This document shows, in pieces, positions 1 through 10,522 of a stretch of 64,000 bases of DNA. Made by a program: the position numbers and the translations under genes. Under the pieces are notes generated by a model that had not been told where the DNA came from, did not search any database, and was given only the letters and a program-made list of their open reading frames with translations. The stretch covers positions 124,001 to 188,000 of the forward strand of contig JAGFBZ010000329.1 in assembly GCA_018398805.1 (NCBI GenBank). The letters are read 5' to 3'. The DNA is from Hirundichthys speculiger. Taxonomy: Eukaryota; Chordata; Actinopteri; Beloniformes; Exocoetidae. Numbering within the stretch: the first letter of the stretch is position 1; each line of letters opens with the position of its first letter.

Positions 1-30
1 AACCGGTTCGGTCCCGGGGCCCGGACTCAC

Positions 31-130
31 CTGGGATGTAGACGTCCCCTCGCTCGTGATCAGGCAGCTCGCTCCAGTTCCGCTTTCCCGGCGAAACGTT
101 CGCCTTCTTCACCAGAAAGGCCCGCGGCAT
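31..130 (-). CDS. ovol1: ovol1 first coding exon (SNAG motif), partial gene
   Basis: Read on the minus strand, an ATG at 130-128 opens a 33-codon exon plus one base, ending at a good donor (CAG|GTGAGT, GT at 30-29). The peptide starts MPRAFLVKK and continues with KRNWSELPDHERGDVYIP. MPR.FLVKK is the SNAG repressor motif, which recruits LSD1/CoREST-type or HDAC corepressors. The KRNWSELPD.ERG..Y.P stretch matches OVOL1 rather than OVOL2 or the Snail/Gfi proteins. Ovo-like proteins are nuclear C2H2 zinc-finger repressors acting in epithelial and germline differentiation. The zinc-finger exons would lie beyond the left edge. The exon is too short for a long ORF, and the longer overlapping minus-strand frame (308-60) is a shadow. 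I cannot tell which teleost paralogue (ovol1a or ovol1b) this is. Confidence 0.9.
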
Positions 131-850
131 GTTCACCTCCAAACTGCTCCTCTGTTTTCTTCTTCTTTTTCTTTTTAACCGGAGAGGAAGCGGCTCCCGA
201 GCTTTTACCTGTAAAGTTAGAAAGCAGGAACTCTGGGTTTTGTGGGGGGGGGGGGGGGGGGACCTGGAAGGTGTCGGTGCTCCTCTCCTCTTCCTCCCCT
301 CCTCGCACCTTTCTCCTCGTTTCGCAAGCCTCGTCCCGCTTTTATCTCTCTTTCCTTCCCCCCCCTCCGACGCCTTGTAATTTTTTTTTTCAGCTCTCCT
401 CAAAAAAAGTCTCCTCGGCGTCGGCTCAGGTGAGTCGGCTCAGGTGAGCGACCCGAACAGGTAACTATCATCCGCGAGCGCTCCGAAATAACGGGAGAGA
501 GTGTTGTCTGTGGGAGGGAAGAAGGAGAAGAAGAAGGAGAGAAAAAAAAAAACGACAGTCGACAGAGGTGGGCCGGAGTGCTGCTCAGGTAGCCTGCTCA
601 TTTAAAAAAAGCAGGAAACGCGCCGCAGCGCGCATGCGCCGCAGAAATAACGGTGACAACAGGCCAGGCCTCCGTATACCTGCCCAACCGGTTCACCCCC
701 TCCTTCTCTCAGTCCAAGTCTTTCTTTCCTCCTCCTCTCTTTTCTGCTCTAAGGTGGGGACCCGTGAGAGTGACGACAGGAACCGGAGGGTTTAGAAACC
801 TGACGTGAAAAAAGAGACGTTGAAACAGGCCTTTAAAGTGGAGCAGGGGT
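131..850 (-). promoter_or_regulatory. ovol1 5' UTR and CpG-rich promoter side
   Basis: This sequence lies directly upstream of the ovol1 start codon. It is rich in CpG (clearest at about 400-700), with long pyrimidine tracts, an 18-base G run at 244-261 and a short A-rich block near 541-552. I infer 5' UTR followed by promoter. I cannot place the transcription start, and no convincing TATA box is seen. Confidence 0.5.
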
Positions 851-1088
851 CACCTGTGTGGCTCCGCTCAGTAGCGACGACACCTGAAGTCTAAAAAGAG
901 TCATAATTATGGTAGATATGGAAGCCATTAGTGTCCAGTTTGTTTTTTTGTTTCCATTGTAGCTGTGTTAATGCTTTAAAATTACATTTATAACTTTAGC
1001 TCTCTTTAAATTCAATACTCAAAAATGAGAATTGGGATATTCAGCTTTTGTATGAAATTTGAGAGTGCATCTAAAATGTGCTGTAACC

Positions 1089-2078
1089 AGGGCTGTAGCG
1101 ATACAATAATCTCACGATACGATACGTGATATTTAGCTCACAATACGATATATATCGATATTCATCTTACAATACATTTACATCATTTTCTGAAAGATTT
1201 TAAAGGGACAAAGTGATTTTGGTGACATCTTGAGAGTGTTCCAATGACTTTGTTTGAATTAATTGAACTGAAAGCATCAATTACAGTGATCCCTTATTTT
1301 TCGCGGTTTGGTTTCCACGACAATCAAAATCCGCGATCTGGAGCCAGAGCCTCCCGAGACTCAATAATGTGTTTAAAATATGTTTAAAAACAGTAAAAAA
1401 GTAGCGAAACAAGACAAAGGCTCAACTGTGGTCTTTCTGTTACCTTCACAGCCTCTGGTCTCTGAACCGTAGTAAACAAACCGCTGCTATTGTGCTGTTT
1501 TTGGCTCGTAATTAGCGGCTAACATGCTAACAACAACAAAACAAAAAGTCCGGTTTTCTCTGCATGGAACGAGCACTTTATTTATTTTTTTCATCTAACC
1601 CCGTTTTCCTTCTGCCGTCCCATGACACACACTACATTACCCATAAGGCCACACCATTACCCATAAGGCCACCTTCTTAAAGGGGCCAGGCTGGCTCACA
1701 GCATTTCTTCACTGTGAGAGAACGTGCACAACATCCTGTGATGTGTCCGCGATTTAAAATTTTTTTTTTAATTATATATATTGAAAAAAAATCCGCGAAT
1801 AACTAAAACTGCAGAACTTAAACCGCGAAGTAGCGAGGGATCACTGTACACATTATACGGCTGACAGGCAGCTTGCAAATGCTGGAAAAATGAATAAAAG
1901 ATTCGTTGAGAAAAATAGTTTTATTTATTTAAACAGTGCATGTAAGCTTTTAAACGTGGGATACAGGGGTTTTGAAAGAAGCTTAGAATATCGATACCGG
2001 CGGCTGAAAAATCGATACTCTCTGGGGAAGTAAAATATCAATATATATCACAGAATCGATAAAATCGCTCAGCTCTAG
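1089..2078. mobile_element. hAT-like non-autonomous element rich in CGATA motifs, copy 1
   Basis: One end begins AGGGCTGTAGCGATAC and the other, read inward, begins AGAGCTGAGCGATTTT, so the termini are imperfect inverted repeats dense in ATCGATA and ACGATAC motifs. The flanks ctgtaacc and ctacaacc could be a diverged 8-bp target duplication. Related copies lie at 7018-7822 and 7823-8044. A second MITE is nested at 1284-1846. No coding capacity is seen. Confidence 0.6.
1284..1846. mobile_element. Tigger/pogo-like MITE nested in the CGATA element
   Basis: The terminal inverted repeats CAGTGATCCCT are flanked by TA on both sides (1282-1283, 1847-1848). Inner terminal sequence such as TTCGCGGTTT is typical of Tigger-like elements. 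The related sequence near 7853 has the uninterrupted site (caattacacattat), which confirms both the insertion and the TA duplication. No ORF is seen inside. Confidence 0.8.
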
Positions 2079-2086
2079 CTACAACC

Positions 2087-3072
2087 TTTACAGGTGAACT
2101 TAATTTGACCTTCTCTGAACCTTTGAATGCACATGTCCAACTGTTCAGTGTTGCAGTATTTAATGCACGACATGCTGATCTCTAACAAAGTGACAAACCG
2201 CAAAAAAAAACCTCGTGAACTGGGCGCTGCGTGTTCTGGCTCAGTGGCGTTGTGTTTTTCAACGGTCCTCCTCATCATGTTACCAGGATGTTCTCAGAGG
2301 GAAGTTGTCACTGGGTTTAAAGTGAGCAGCGCCCTGCGAACGTTTCCTTGTTGTGGTACACCCCCCACTGTTCAATAAAGACTTCAAGATGTAGAAATTA
2401 ACATTATATATTTCTACGTAAATGGCCGACCTTCGTGATATAATGACACTGTAGCAGGAACTTTCTACATCTTCCATAAATTTCACCCAGAAGTCAAATA
2501 TCTCTATCTCCTCGTGAGGAGTTTATATCAATAATGAACTGCACACATCTGATCGGTGGAAACCCGACTGCTGCAGAATATGAGGCGTAAGATGGCAGAG
2601 CTCTCACTCATCCGACACGTCTTTCTCTGCTGTTGCTTCCTCCAGTTGATCCAGTAGAAGCAGACAGGATCACCACTGGTCTGGCGGTCAGCGTTGATCT
2701 GCCAATTTGACGGGACAATCTTTCGCCCTTATCCTCTCGCTAAATCAGCGCCTTCTGAATCAGTGGCGTTCACATCGTCGCTTCAACACTGGAAGTCTAC
2801 ATGTCATGCAGATGAAGCCGTAACGATCGGTTTTGACCAGTGCTGCCACCTGGTGGATACCGTTTTTGCAGCAGTCGGGTTTTCCCTTTCGTACAACTTG
2901 GCTCCATCATGGCTACTTCTGGCCAATAAAGACGACCCAAGTACCGGTTGGTGGCAGTAGTGTGTTGCATTTGGTGCTTTTTGCAGATTCGTCCACTTAC
3001 AGTAAAGAAAGCAACAAATCAAAACAAGCGATGCAGATCGTTCATTTTAGGTAATTTTCTACCTTGTTGTAG
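2087..3072. other. unassigned intergenic DNA
   Basis: Only short ORFs without recognisable motifs or splice context are present. I see no clear transposon ends or gene. Confidence 0.4.
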
Positions 3073-3835
3073 ATCACATGTGTCAAACACAAGGCCCGCA
3101 GGCCAGATGTGGCCCGCCACGTCATTTTATGTGGCCCTCGAGAGCTTGTGCATTATCGGCTTAAATTTTAAACCAATATTTTAAGACTTAAAATAAGCTT
3201 ACGGTGCTTTAATTCAATTCAATTCATTTCAATTTTATTTATATAGCATCTGTTACAATGACAATTGTCTCTAGGCGCTTTACAGAGACCCAGAGCATGA
3301 CCCCCGAGCAAATATCATTAACTAAGATTATATCATTAAATCCAATTAAGGATAATGGCAGGTAAAAAAAAACTCCCATGTAGGGAGAAAAAAAAACCTT
3401 TAAGCCAAACAGTGGCAAGAAAAAACTCCACTTTAAGAGGAAGAAACCTTGAGCAGGACCTGGCTCATATGGGGGGACCTTCCTGCTGAAGACCAGCCGG
3501 GTAGAGAAAAAAGCACATATGGACAATAAACTACATCTCCCATAATGCATTTTGTTGTTACCCACAAGATAACAGTATATAGCCATTAAGATGATTTTCA
3601 GAACTGACGAACTTAAGAAAAACCTCTACAAACTAACGCCAACATGTCCAAGAAAAGAACATTTAATGCACAAGGAAGACAGTTTCATGAACGAAGAGAA
3701 AACAAATATCAGTATGCTAAATGGACTAAGTATGCTAAATTTAGCCTGCAAGAAAAACAAAGAATCGCTTCCGCTTCTAGCCATCACCTGCACGAGAACA
3801 AGTTTACAACCACAAACCCTGAGTTTAATATAATA
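3073..3835. mobile_element. hAT-type MITE (family A) copy 1, interrupted by an L2 3' end
   Basis: The left end reads cacatgtgtcaaacacaagg and is followed by GGCCCGC/GTGGCCC motifs. The same sequence recurs at 9537-10130, where the other end closes in the hAT-style CAGGGGTGTCAGACTC. Here the homologous sequence stops near 3209 and resumes at 3512 (aagcacatat...), so the L2 piece at 3210-3511 was inserted into it. The right end is lost near 3835. Confidence 0.7.
3210..3511 (-). mobile_element. L2-type LINE 3' terminus
   Basis: The reverse complement matches the 3' end of the L2 at 40205-40497. Both show AAGTGGAGTTTTTTCTTGCC, then GTAAAGCGCC, then TATATAAATAAAATTGAATTG. The element is severely 5' truncated. 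It contains the antisense 115-residue ORF at 3586-3239, which is an accident of 3' UTR sequence. Confidence 0.85.
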
Positions 3836-3849
3836 ATTATTATAATAAT

Positions 3850-4345
3850 AAGGAAAGAGCCCAGTGCATCATGGGAGTTCCCCCAGCAGTCTAGATCCGT
3901 AGCAGCATAACTAAAGGCATCGCTCACAGCACCTGAGCCTTGATAAAATAGGAAAGTTTTAAGACTAATCTTAAAGGTAGAGAAGGAGTCTAACTGGGAT
4001 AAGAGGGAGTCAGGCCCTTAATAGCTTTAGACCGTATGTAAGAAAAATACTGTTAAATTCTGTCTTATTTAACAGGAAACCAGTGAAGCTAAGACTGGAG
4101 AAGATGATCTTTCTTGCTAATCGTCATCAGAACTCTGTTGCAGCACTTTGGATCAGCTGGAGGCAGTTAAGAGTCATTTTAGGACAAACCACTGACAAGC
4201 AAACAGCGGTAAAGGAACAAATACGTGGACTGGTTTTTCCTGCATCACTCTCAGATAAGAATCTCGTTATTTTAGCGGCGTTACTAAGGTGGCAGCTCGA
4301 GAAACCTTTTTTTTTTTTAAATGTATGATTTAAAGGACAAGTCCC
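3850..4345 (-). pseudogene. decayed L2 reverse transcriptase C-terminus and 3' UTR
   Basis: On the minus strand a degenerate reading frame contains CPKMTLNCLQLIQSAAT near 4200-4130. This aligns with CPKSSLNSLQLIQNAAA in the better-preserved L2 at 38.9 kb. Further downstream on that strand KAIKGLTPSYPS corresponds to the KALNVLAPRYLQ part of the same copy. Many stops and frameshifts are present. It is a dead LINE fragment. Confidence 0.7.
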
Positions 4346-7017
4346 GGTCAAATTAACTCAAACATTAATTGTTCCAGGTACAAAAGTGCCCCCCAAACAT
4401 TCCCAAACATGAAGCAGTATATTTGTGATGTGTTTATGTTCAACGACGACGGTCTGAGTCGTCTGAGACCTGTTCAACAGGAGCACCAGCTTTAGCCTGG
4501 AGGGAGAGTTTGTGGCAGGACTGTTACATTTAACAGTTTTGGTTTACGCTGAACCTTATCTGCTCTTTTTTCAGTTTGACCTCAGTTCAGCTTTTCGTTT
4601 ATTTGCTTGTTTTGTTACTTCTTCTTTCAGTTCTGTGTAAAAGATGGGTGTTGAAAATTTAAATGTAGCATCATAAAGGCTCCTCTGTGCATCATATTCT
4701 GGTATTTGCATAAAACTGGAGGCCAGGAGCTGCTGGAATTACAGGATGAGGATAACATTAATTAAAAAAAAAAAGGTTTTATTATACAAACCTAATTTTG
4801 AAAAATTTGGGCCACTGTTTAAAACATAAATAGATAGAGAACGCAATGCCTTGCAAATTGGGAATATTTATGGAACACATCAGGTAAAATGCTATAAAAC
4901 CACAAATTTATATGTAATTATTTGCGTAGTTTTTTTTGAGTGACTTTTGCTACTTTGCACTTTGAGTGAATTTGACTTCTTAACTGTGAAGAACAACTTA
5001 ACAACTTAACCAAGCGAATCATTCTTATTTTAAGGATATCATGGCTTATGATGCTGGGTCTGGGTTGACCTTGAAGGGTTCGGCGCCGCAACTTAGCAAA
5101 GCAGCCTAGAAACAGCATCTGGGGTAGCCGGGAACTCTGGTCTGGTGACGTTGATCTAGGACCACTTCAAGACCTTTTTCTGGAACAGCATCCGGGTTAG
5201 ACAGGAACTCTGGTCAGGTGACGTTGGTCTGGGACCACTTCAGGACCCTTTTCTGGTTTACTAACCAGACAAATATCCAGCGGGCAACCAACTGCAGTCC
5301 GGTACCTGTTGCTTTGTTACCATGCTAGGCTCGATTGAGGGCCGACTAGCCTAAGCGGCCTACGATCAGGCTGCAACTGGCCAGCCAAGTCACCAACCAT
5401 CTGATCAGCTCAAGCCTGCAGTCGTCTATGATTGGTCCTGATGGAAACCGGTCCAGACCTGTGAGTCACGGAAGACCCAGTGACCGTAGATCCTGGCAGA
5501 ACTCATTTCAGATATGTTTCAGTCGGGACACCTGAAATGACGATGGATGAACAAATTCAATCAGAATGAAATTATAGCAACAATAGGTAGACTCATAGGT
5601 TAGCAAGAGCTAAACCAAGATAAAACAGGAAACTAGTGTTACCCGAGCCGAGTCGGGCTTGTTCTTGTTCCAGCTGGCTCGTTTCGCCTAATTGCTCATT
5701 TTTGGATCAACCGGGTCTGGGCCAAAGCTCCTGCCAACTGAAGCACCTATTACTAAAACGCCATAAGTCACACTTGTGACTTGTCGGGTTTTAGTAATTA
5801 GTTCTTCAATTCCTGAATTTCCGAATATTGAAAAGCTTACAGAGTCAATTCCATAAATGTTTTCTCAGTTCAACAGGAGCATCTTGGTCGTTAATGTCGG
5901 GTGATGTCAGTTAAGAAGACAGACGTGAGCCTGCAGGTATGCAGATGCCTCACTCAGAGGCCATTGTTTGTCCCAGCTGCCCCCCCGCTGTGTGTTTACG
6001 ACCACCTCCTGTTTCCTCACTGTACTCTTTGGGTCTTTGTTATTAACCCAAAACCCACAAATCATCGCTTGAATGGCCTCTTAAAGCACCAAAAACCAAC
6101 ACTGATTATACAAAGACGAGCTGCGCCCCGGTTCCTGACTGCCCATCTCACTCACGAAGCACTTAACTGACGTTCAGCTGAAACAAAATGACTCGTGTTT
6201 GGGCTCTACTTCCTGTTGCACAACTGAGAAAAGAAATGTCATAATCTGAATTTGTGACTGAACAGAGGGGTAATTACATGTTGCAAAGAGACCCTGTTGG
6301 ACTGTTTGATCTGCATCTCTGAGTCATAACCTCTGGCAGGTTGAGGTCTGCCTTTTCTAATCTCTTGAAGTAGCGGTGGTGCTCACTTTAAATCAGGGGA
6401 GTAAACAGTGTTGCGACAGTGTTTCATTTGTCAGGTTTTTAGTCGTTATGACTGTTAGAAGAAGCCAGTCGACCACAGTGTTGACTATATTCCTGCTACT
6501 TTAATGCTTCTCTCACGGAAGAGCTTCCTCCTGTTTGGTGCATCTGAACTGCAGGAAGTGTGACCGGTTGTAGTTCAGAGAGCTGCTTTTATAGTTTTCA
6601 GCTCCAACCTCAGGGTAGGAACTTCCCGGGCATGAAGGGAACCATCTGTGTTCGGTGTCTTAGCCTGGCCAACACTTGTCCTCTTTGATTGATTAGACTT
6701 TGATTGTCTCGAGGGGGCTGGTACCAACGGACCTTTGCCCTTTCCCTTGGTGTTCACATGTAGGCATGCTGGTAACCCAGTTCTTTTTGTGATAGATTGG
6801 TAGAGTTAAAGGAAGGGCTACCTAACCCAATAAATGGGGATTATTTAACGTTTCGATCCGGACATTGTGCTGTAGATCAGTAAAAAGATTCCAGGAACCT
6901 ACTGCAGAAGGTTTAAATCTCTGACAGCAACATGTTGCATCCGTTGAAATTAAAAGCCATCAGTGAATATTGATCTATGCCATTCCTGAAGCATCACTGG
7001 TTCTACGAGCCAAGGGG
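4346..7017. other. unassigned intergenic DNA
   Basis: Apart from the local tandem duplication at 5112-5256, I see no transposon termini, no ORF with recognisable motifs and no exon-like block. The short ORFs on both strands look random. Confidence 0.4.
5112..5256. repeat. two-copy tandem duplication, unit about 73 bp
   Basis: The block aacagcatctggggtagccg..., running to ...tttttctgg, is followed by a second copy beginning aacagcatccgggttagaca. Several substitutions separate the copies. Its function is unknown. Confidence 0.7.
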
Positions 7018-7822
7018 ATAGAGCTGAGCAATTTTATCGATATCCCCAGAGAGTATTGATTTTTCAGCCGCGGATATCGATATTCTAAGCTCCCTTCAAG
7101 ACCCCCGTGTCCCGCATGGGTGCTCTTCCTGCAAAGTACTCTGGAAATACCACCAACCTGCGAGGCGAGCCCACCTGAAACGTAACCACCCGGACAAGCT
7201 AATGCTAACTGAGAGCTAGCCAAACTTTATTTGTCAGGATTTGAGACTGTATTCAGTGGTGGAAAACGCCGGCTTTAAGGGCTGTGTTTGCTCTCGCGGC
7301 AACGTGTCGCAGTTATCTTGTCACCAGTATGCCGTAGTAAGCGCGGTCTACGCTATGTTCTTCCACGCCACAACGGAGAGGGACAATCACAAACTAGCTA
7401 AACTTACTAAACTGATCACTTGCGTTTTTCCACTTCCTCACCGTCTCGGCCGTATCCAGACCCACATTCATCGCTATCTTCCTCCATGAATTACTAGAAT
7501 ATGTGCTGTCTTTGTAGTGTGGAGAACCAGAATCGTACAGATGTGGGTACTTCCTCATTTCTACGATGACCTGGATGTAGACTTGACCAATCAGAGGCCT
7601 CCTTTCTCTCCTCTCTGCGACACTGAGACACTGCAGTTACCTACCTTTCAGTTCAGTTAATTGAAACAGTCATTGGAACACTCACAAGATGTCACCAAAA
7701 TCACTTCTTTCTGAAAATAATGTAAATGTATCTTAAGACGAATATCGATATATATTGTATCATGAGCTGAGTATCGTGTATCCTATCATATCGCGAGATT
7801 AGTGTATCGCTACAGCCCTAAT
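7018..7822. mobile_element. CGATA-family hAT-like element copy 2 with captured MADF segment
   Basis: This copy is inverted relative to the one at 1089-2078. It starts with gagctgagcaattttatcga and closes with gtgtatcgctacagccct. Its interior differs completely from copy 1. Instead of the copy 1 spacer it carries about 500 bp shared with the element at 36843-37468, including a MADF-like coding piece at 7610-7394. Shared termini with different interiors suggest acquisition of foreign sequence. Confidence 0.6.
7394..7610 (-). pseudogene. MADF-type DNA-binding domain fragment
   Basis: The minus-strand frame reads VIVEMRKYPHLYDSGSPHYK, then ...NSWRKIAMNVGLD, then ETVRKWKNASDQF, and stops at 7396-7394. 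The order helix, YPHLYD, HYKD, SW..IA..G, V..KWKN is that of a MADF domain (the Adf-1/Myb-SANT-like fold), which in fish often belongs to accessory proteins of PIF/Harbinger elements or to host regulators. The A5 run keeps KWKN in frame, whereas the copy at 37 kb has A6 and shifts. No start codon or transposase is associated. Confidence 0.65.
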
Positions 7823-8044
7823 TTGCAAGCTGCCTGTCAGCCATATAATGTGTAATTGATGCTTTCAGTTCAATTAATTCAAACAAAGGAACACTCACAA
7901 GATGTCACCAAAATCACTTTGTCCCTTTAAAATCTTTCAGAAAATGATGTTAAATGTATTGTAAGATGAATATTGATATATATCACATTCGTGAGCCGAG
8001 TATCGTGTATCGTATCGTGAGATTAGTGTATCGCTACAGCCCTA
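7823..8044. mobile_element. CGATA-family fragment (copy 3), carrying the empty Tigger site
   Basis: Directly after copy 2, the sequence gcaagctgcctgtcagcc to gtatcgctacagccctac repeats one end of the copy 1 element in inverted orientation. It crosses the Tigger MITE insertion point without the insertion. Confidence 0.7.
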
Positions 8045-9458
8045 CAAGGGGAAGTTGAAGGGGATGCATATGAAAGAAAACTGGGAACGGCCCTTTGCTG
8101 GAACTGTTAGCAACTTATAGATGCCTGAAAACGCTTCCTTAAAATACGCTGACTTATTGAAGTCAGGATGATCCCTGCGTGCTCGGCACCGGTCCCGTCT
8201 GGGCTTTGACCCGAGCGTACTGGTAGAAGAACAATGCAATAGCGTTGTTGCATTGTTCCAGTTAATTATTCCAGTCTGCTGAACCCAGGGGTGCATTTGT
8301 TGCTTCGGTGTCAACCAGAAAAGCTCAAACTCTTATCTGTAAAGTAACTAAATCAGGAAGCTACTGAACTGCGGTGCTGTTGACTGTAGAAACGAGGCTG
8401 AGAGTGAACTGAAAGACGAACACATCAGCCAGGTACAGGTGACCCCGCTGGTGCTTCTCTTGGACCGACTCCAACAACGCATCGGTGGAAAAACCTGAAA
8501 AATCACTTGTGTTTGTTCCGTGAAGCACGTTCGGTTTGATTCCAGGAAGACAATCGTCGTGGAAGTTTGGAGAACGTTGAATGTTGATTTGAGCGGATCG
8601 ACGACTTTTATTTACGTGAACCTGTGTTTTCTCTGTTTAGAGGTTTTCCCTCTCTCCGCTGCATCCTTCCAGCTGCTGCGTGGCCGGTTGTCCAGATAAA
8701 CTCAACTCAAGCTAAAACCTCAGCGGGGGTTTGACTCTGTTTGGAGGGGGAGGAGTCAGAGCTGGTTACAGAGACGGAGAGGAGTGGTGCGAGATGGAGG
8801 AATGAATGAATGGTATGTTACCGGGGCTGTTGGGGTAGTTTCATATGAATACACCCCCCCCCTCCTGTCTTTTTTTCTCCATCCACTTCCTCAGAGTCTG
8901 TGATACTGTCGTACATGGATGAGATCTGGAGCCACAAATGTTGTTTCACAATCTGAGAAATGTTGTTAGAAAGTATATTAACTGCTTACAAAAGGTTAAA
9001 AACCACAAAGAGACATAAAACTCACTTCCTCCTGCTCTAAATCAACTTCAACTAACATGCATTTGAGGTTTAATACGGTTCACTGTCTTTAAAGAGATCA
9101 GTCAGATGGTTTGGATACCAGGAGTCCTTTAAGAAGAGCAGAATTCAGACTGGTGCCTTAAAATATTATCATTTAAAAAGGGAAACAAAAATTTAAGAGG
9201 ATACAAATAATTAGAAAATGATGCTCCAAAAAAACTACCAGAAAAGTACCAAATATTGCAAAAATACATTAAAAAAAACACAACAAACACACAGAGAACA
9301 GCTGTAAATAAAAACACAAAATAACCACAAAAAAGAAAGGAAATGACAAGAAGTGAAACCGAAAAATACAATTACGCAAAAACTATCCACGAGCAAACTC
9401 TGCAGAAGATGCAACGTTTCTCCTTCTGCAGAAAGAATAAATCAAAGAAATTAGACAC
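8045..9458. other. unassigned intergenic DNA
   Basis: No convincing gene is seen. The stretch 9129-9371 is A/T-biased and yields a hydrophobic minus-strand frame rich in Phe and Val, which I attribute to base composition. Confidence 0.4.
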
Positions 9459-9459
9459 G

Positions 9460-10522
9460 TAGGCCCCGATCGCACACTTCCCGCTAGCCGCTACCCGCAA
9501 ATTACGGGGTTTAGTTCCCTCCGCTAACCGCTAATGCACATGTATCAAACACAAGGCCCGCGGGCCAAATGTGGCCCGCCACGTCATCTTATGTGGCCCT
9601 CGAGAGCTCGTGCACTATTGGTTTAAATTTTAAACCAATATTTTAAGACTTAAAATAAGCTTACGCCGTTTTAAAGCACATATTGACAATAAGCTACATC
9701 TCCCATAATGCATTTCATCATTACCAACAACGATAACAGTATATCACCACGAGCAAGACGATTTTTCAGAACTGACGGACTTCAGGTGAAATAAGGTGGA
9801 CTTCAGGTGTTTGTGTTATGAGGCGGTGTCAGTCAGAGCTAAGTATGCTAAATTTAGCCCGCAAGAAAAACAAAGAATAGTTTCCGCTTCTGAAACCAAG
9901 GTAATGGATACTCTAACAACCACAAACCCTGAGTTTAATATAATGATTTAAATATTTGAAACGTGAATACATAATAAATACACAAACACTTATTTAACAA
10001 TACAATAAGGTGTAGTTTAATTTATTTTGATTTTCATTGCATTTTGTTACATTCATACTGTCTATCTGGCCCTTCGAGGGCCGCCATGATGCTGATGTGG
10101 CCCTCAGTGGAAATGAGTCTGACACCCCTGATCTGATCCAATCTTCTGCTAATTAAAGCCGCTACCCGTTATGCCAACTGCCTCGATCACATTGTAGGTG
10201 TGGCAATGGGCGTGTCTTTTGCCCTTTCTGCAAAATCGGCTTGATCACCAGTTTAACCACAGACGACCAGAGTGTGTTTACTGGGAGGACATCGACTATC
10301 TGGGACTTTCAGGTAGCTGATAGGAATTGTCTTTGTAAGAATATTTATATGTTTATATCAGTGCTCTAACCACTCCTCTGCATAATGTAGCGGTTAGCGC
10401 AGGTGGGATAGCGGGTTTAGCTAGGTGGAAGATTGCGATCTTTGCGGGGGAACGCCCCTCCCGCTACCCACTATCCCTTAATAGCAGCTTTAGCAGATCG
10501 GAGGAAGATCAGGCCCACAGAG
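9460..10522. mobile_element. possible MITE with CGCTA subterminal motifs, split by a hAT MITE
   Basis: Flanking the hAT MITE are two blocks rich in CCGCTA/TAGCGG motifs (about 9465-9536 and 10140-10515). One terminus reads aggccccgatcg and the opposite one, read inward, gggcctgatct. The symmetry is weak, so this is tentative. Confidence 0.35.
9537..10130. mobile_element. hAT-type MITE (family A) copy 2, complete
   Basis: It runs from cacatgtatcaaacacaagg to a terminus that reads CAGGGGTGTCAGACTCATTT on the reverse strand. This is the CAGGGGT(G) type of end common in Charlie-like hAT elements. It is about 594 bp with no ORF, and lacks the L2 insertion present in copy 1. A clean 8-bp target duplication is not visible. 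Confidence 0.7.

Noticed and set aside
60..308. 82-codon minus-strand ORF at the left edge
   Set aside because: It overlaps the ovol1 SNAG exon in another frame and is low-complexity (poly-Lys, poly-Pro). The SNAG frame with its splice donor is the real one.
3239..3586. 115-codon minus-strand ORF resembling a membrane protein
   Set aside because: It is L2 3' UTR sequence. The same peptide appears in the plus-strand ORF at 40.2-40.5 kb, where it is also non-coding.
9129..9371. 80-codon minus-strand ORF with many hydrophobic residues, possible membrane protein
   Set aside because: It follows from an A-rich plus strand read in antisense (TTT and GTT codons). No helix pattern, homologue or gene context supports it.
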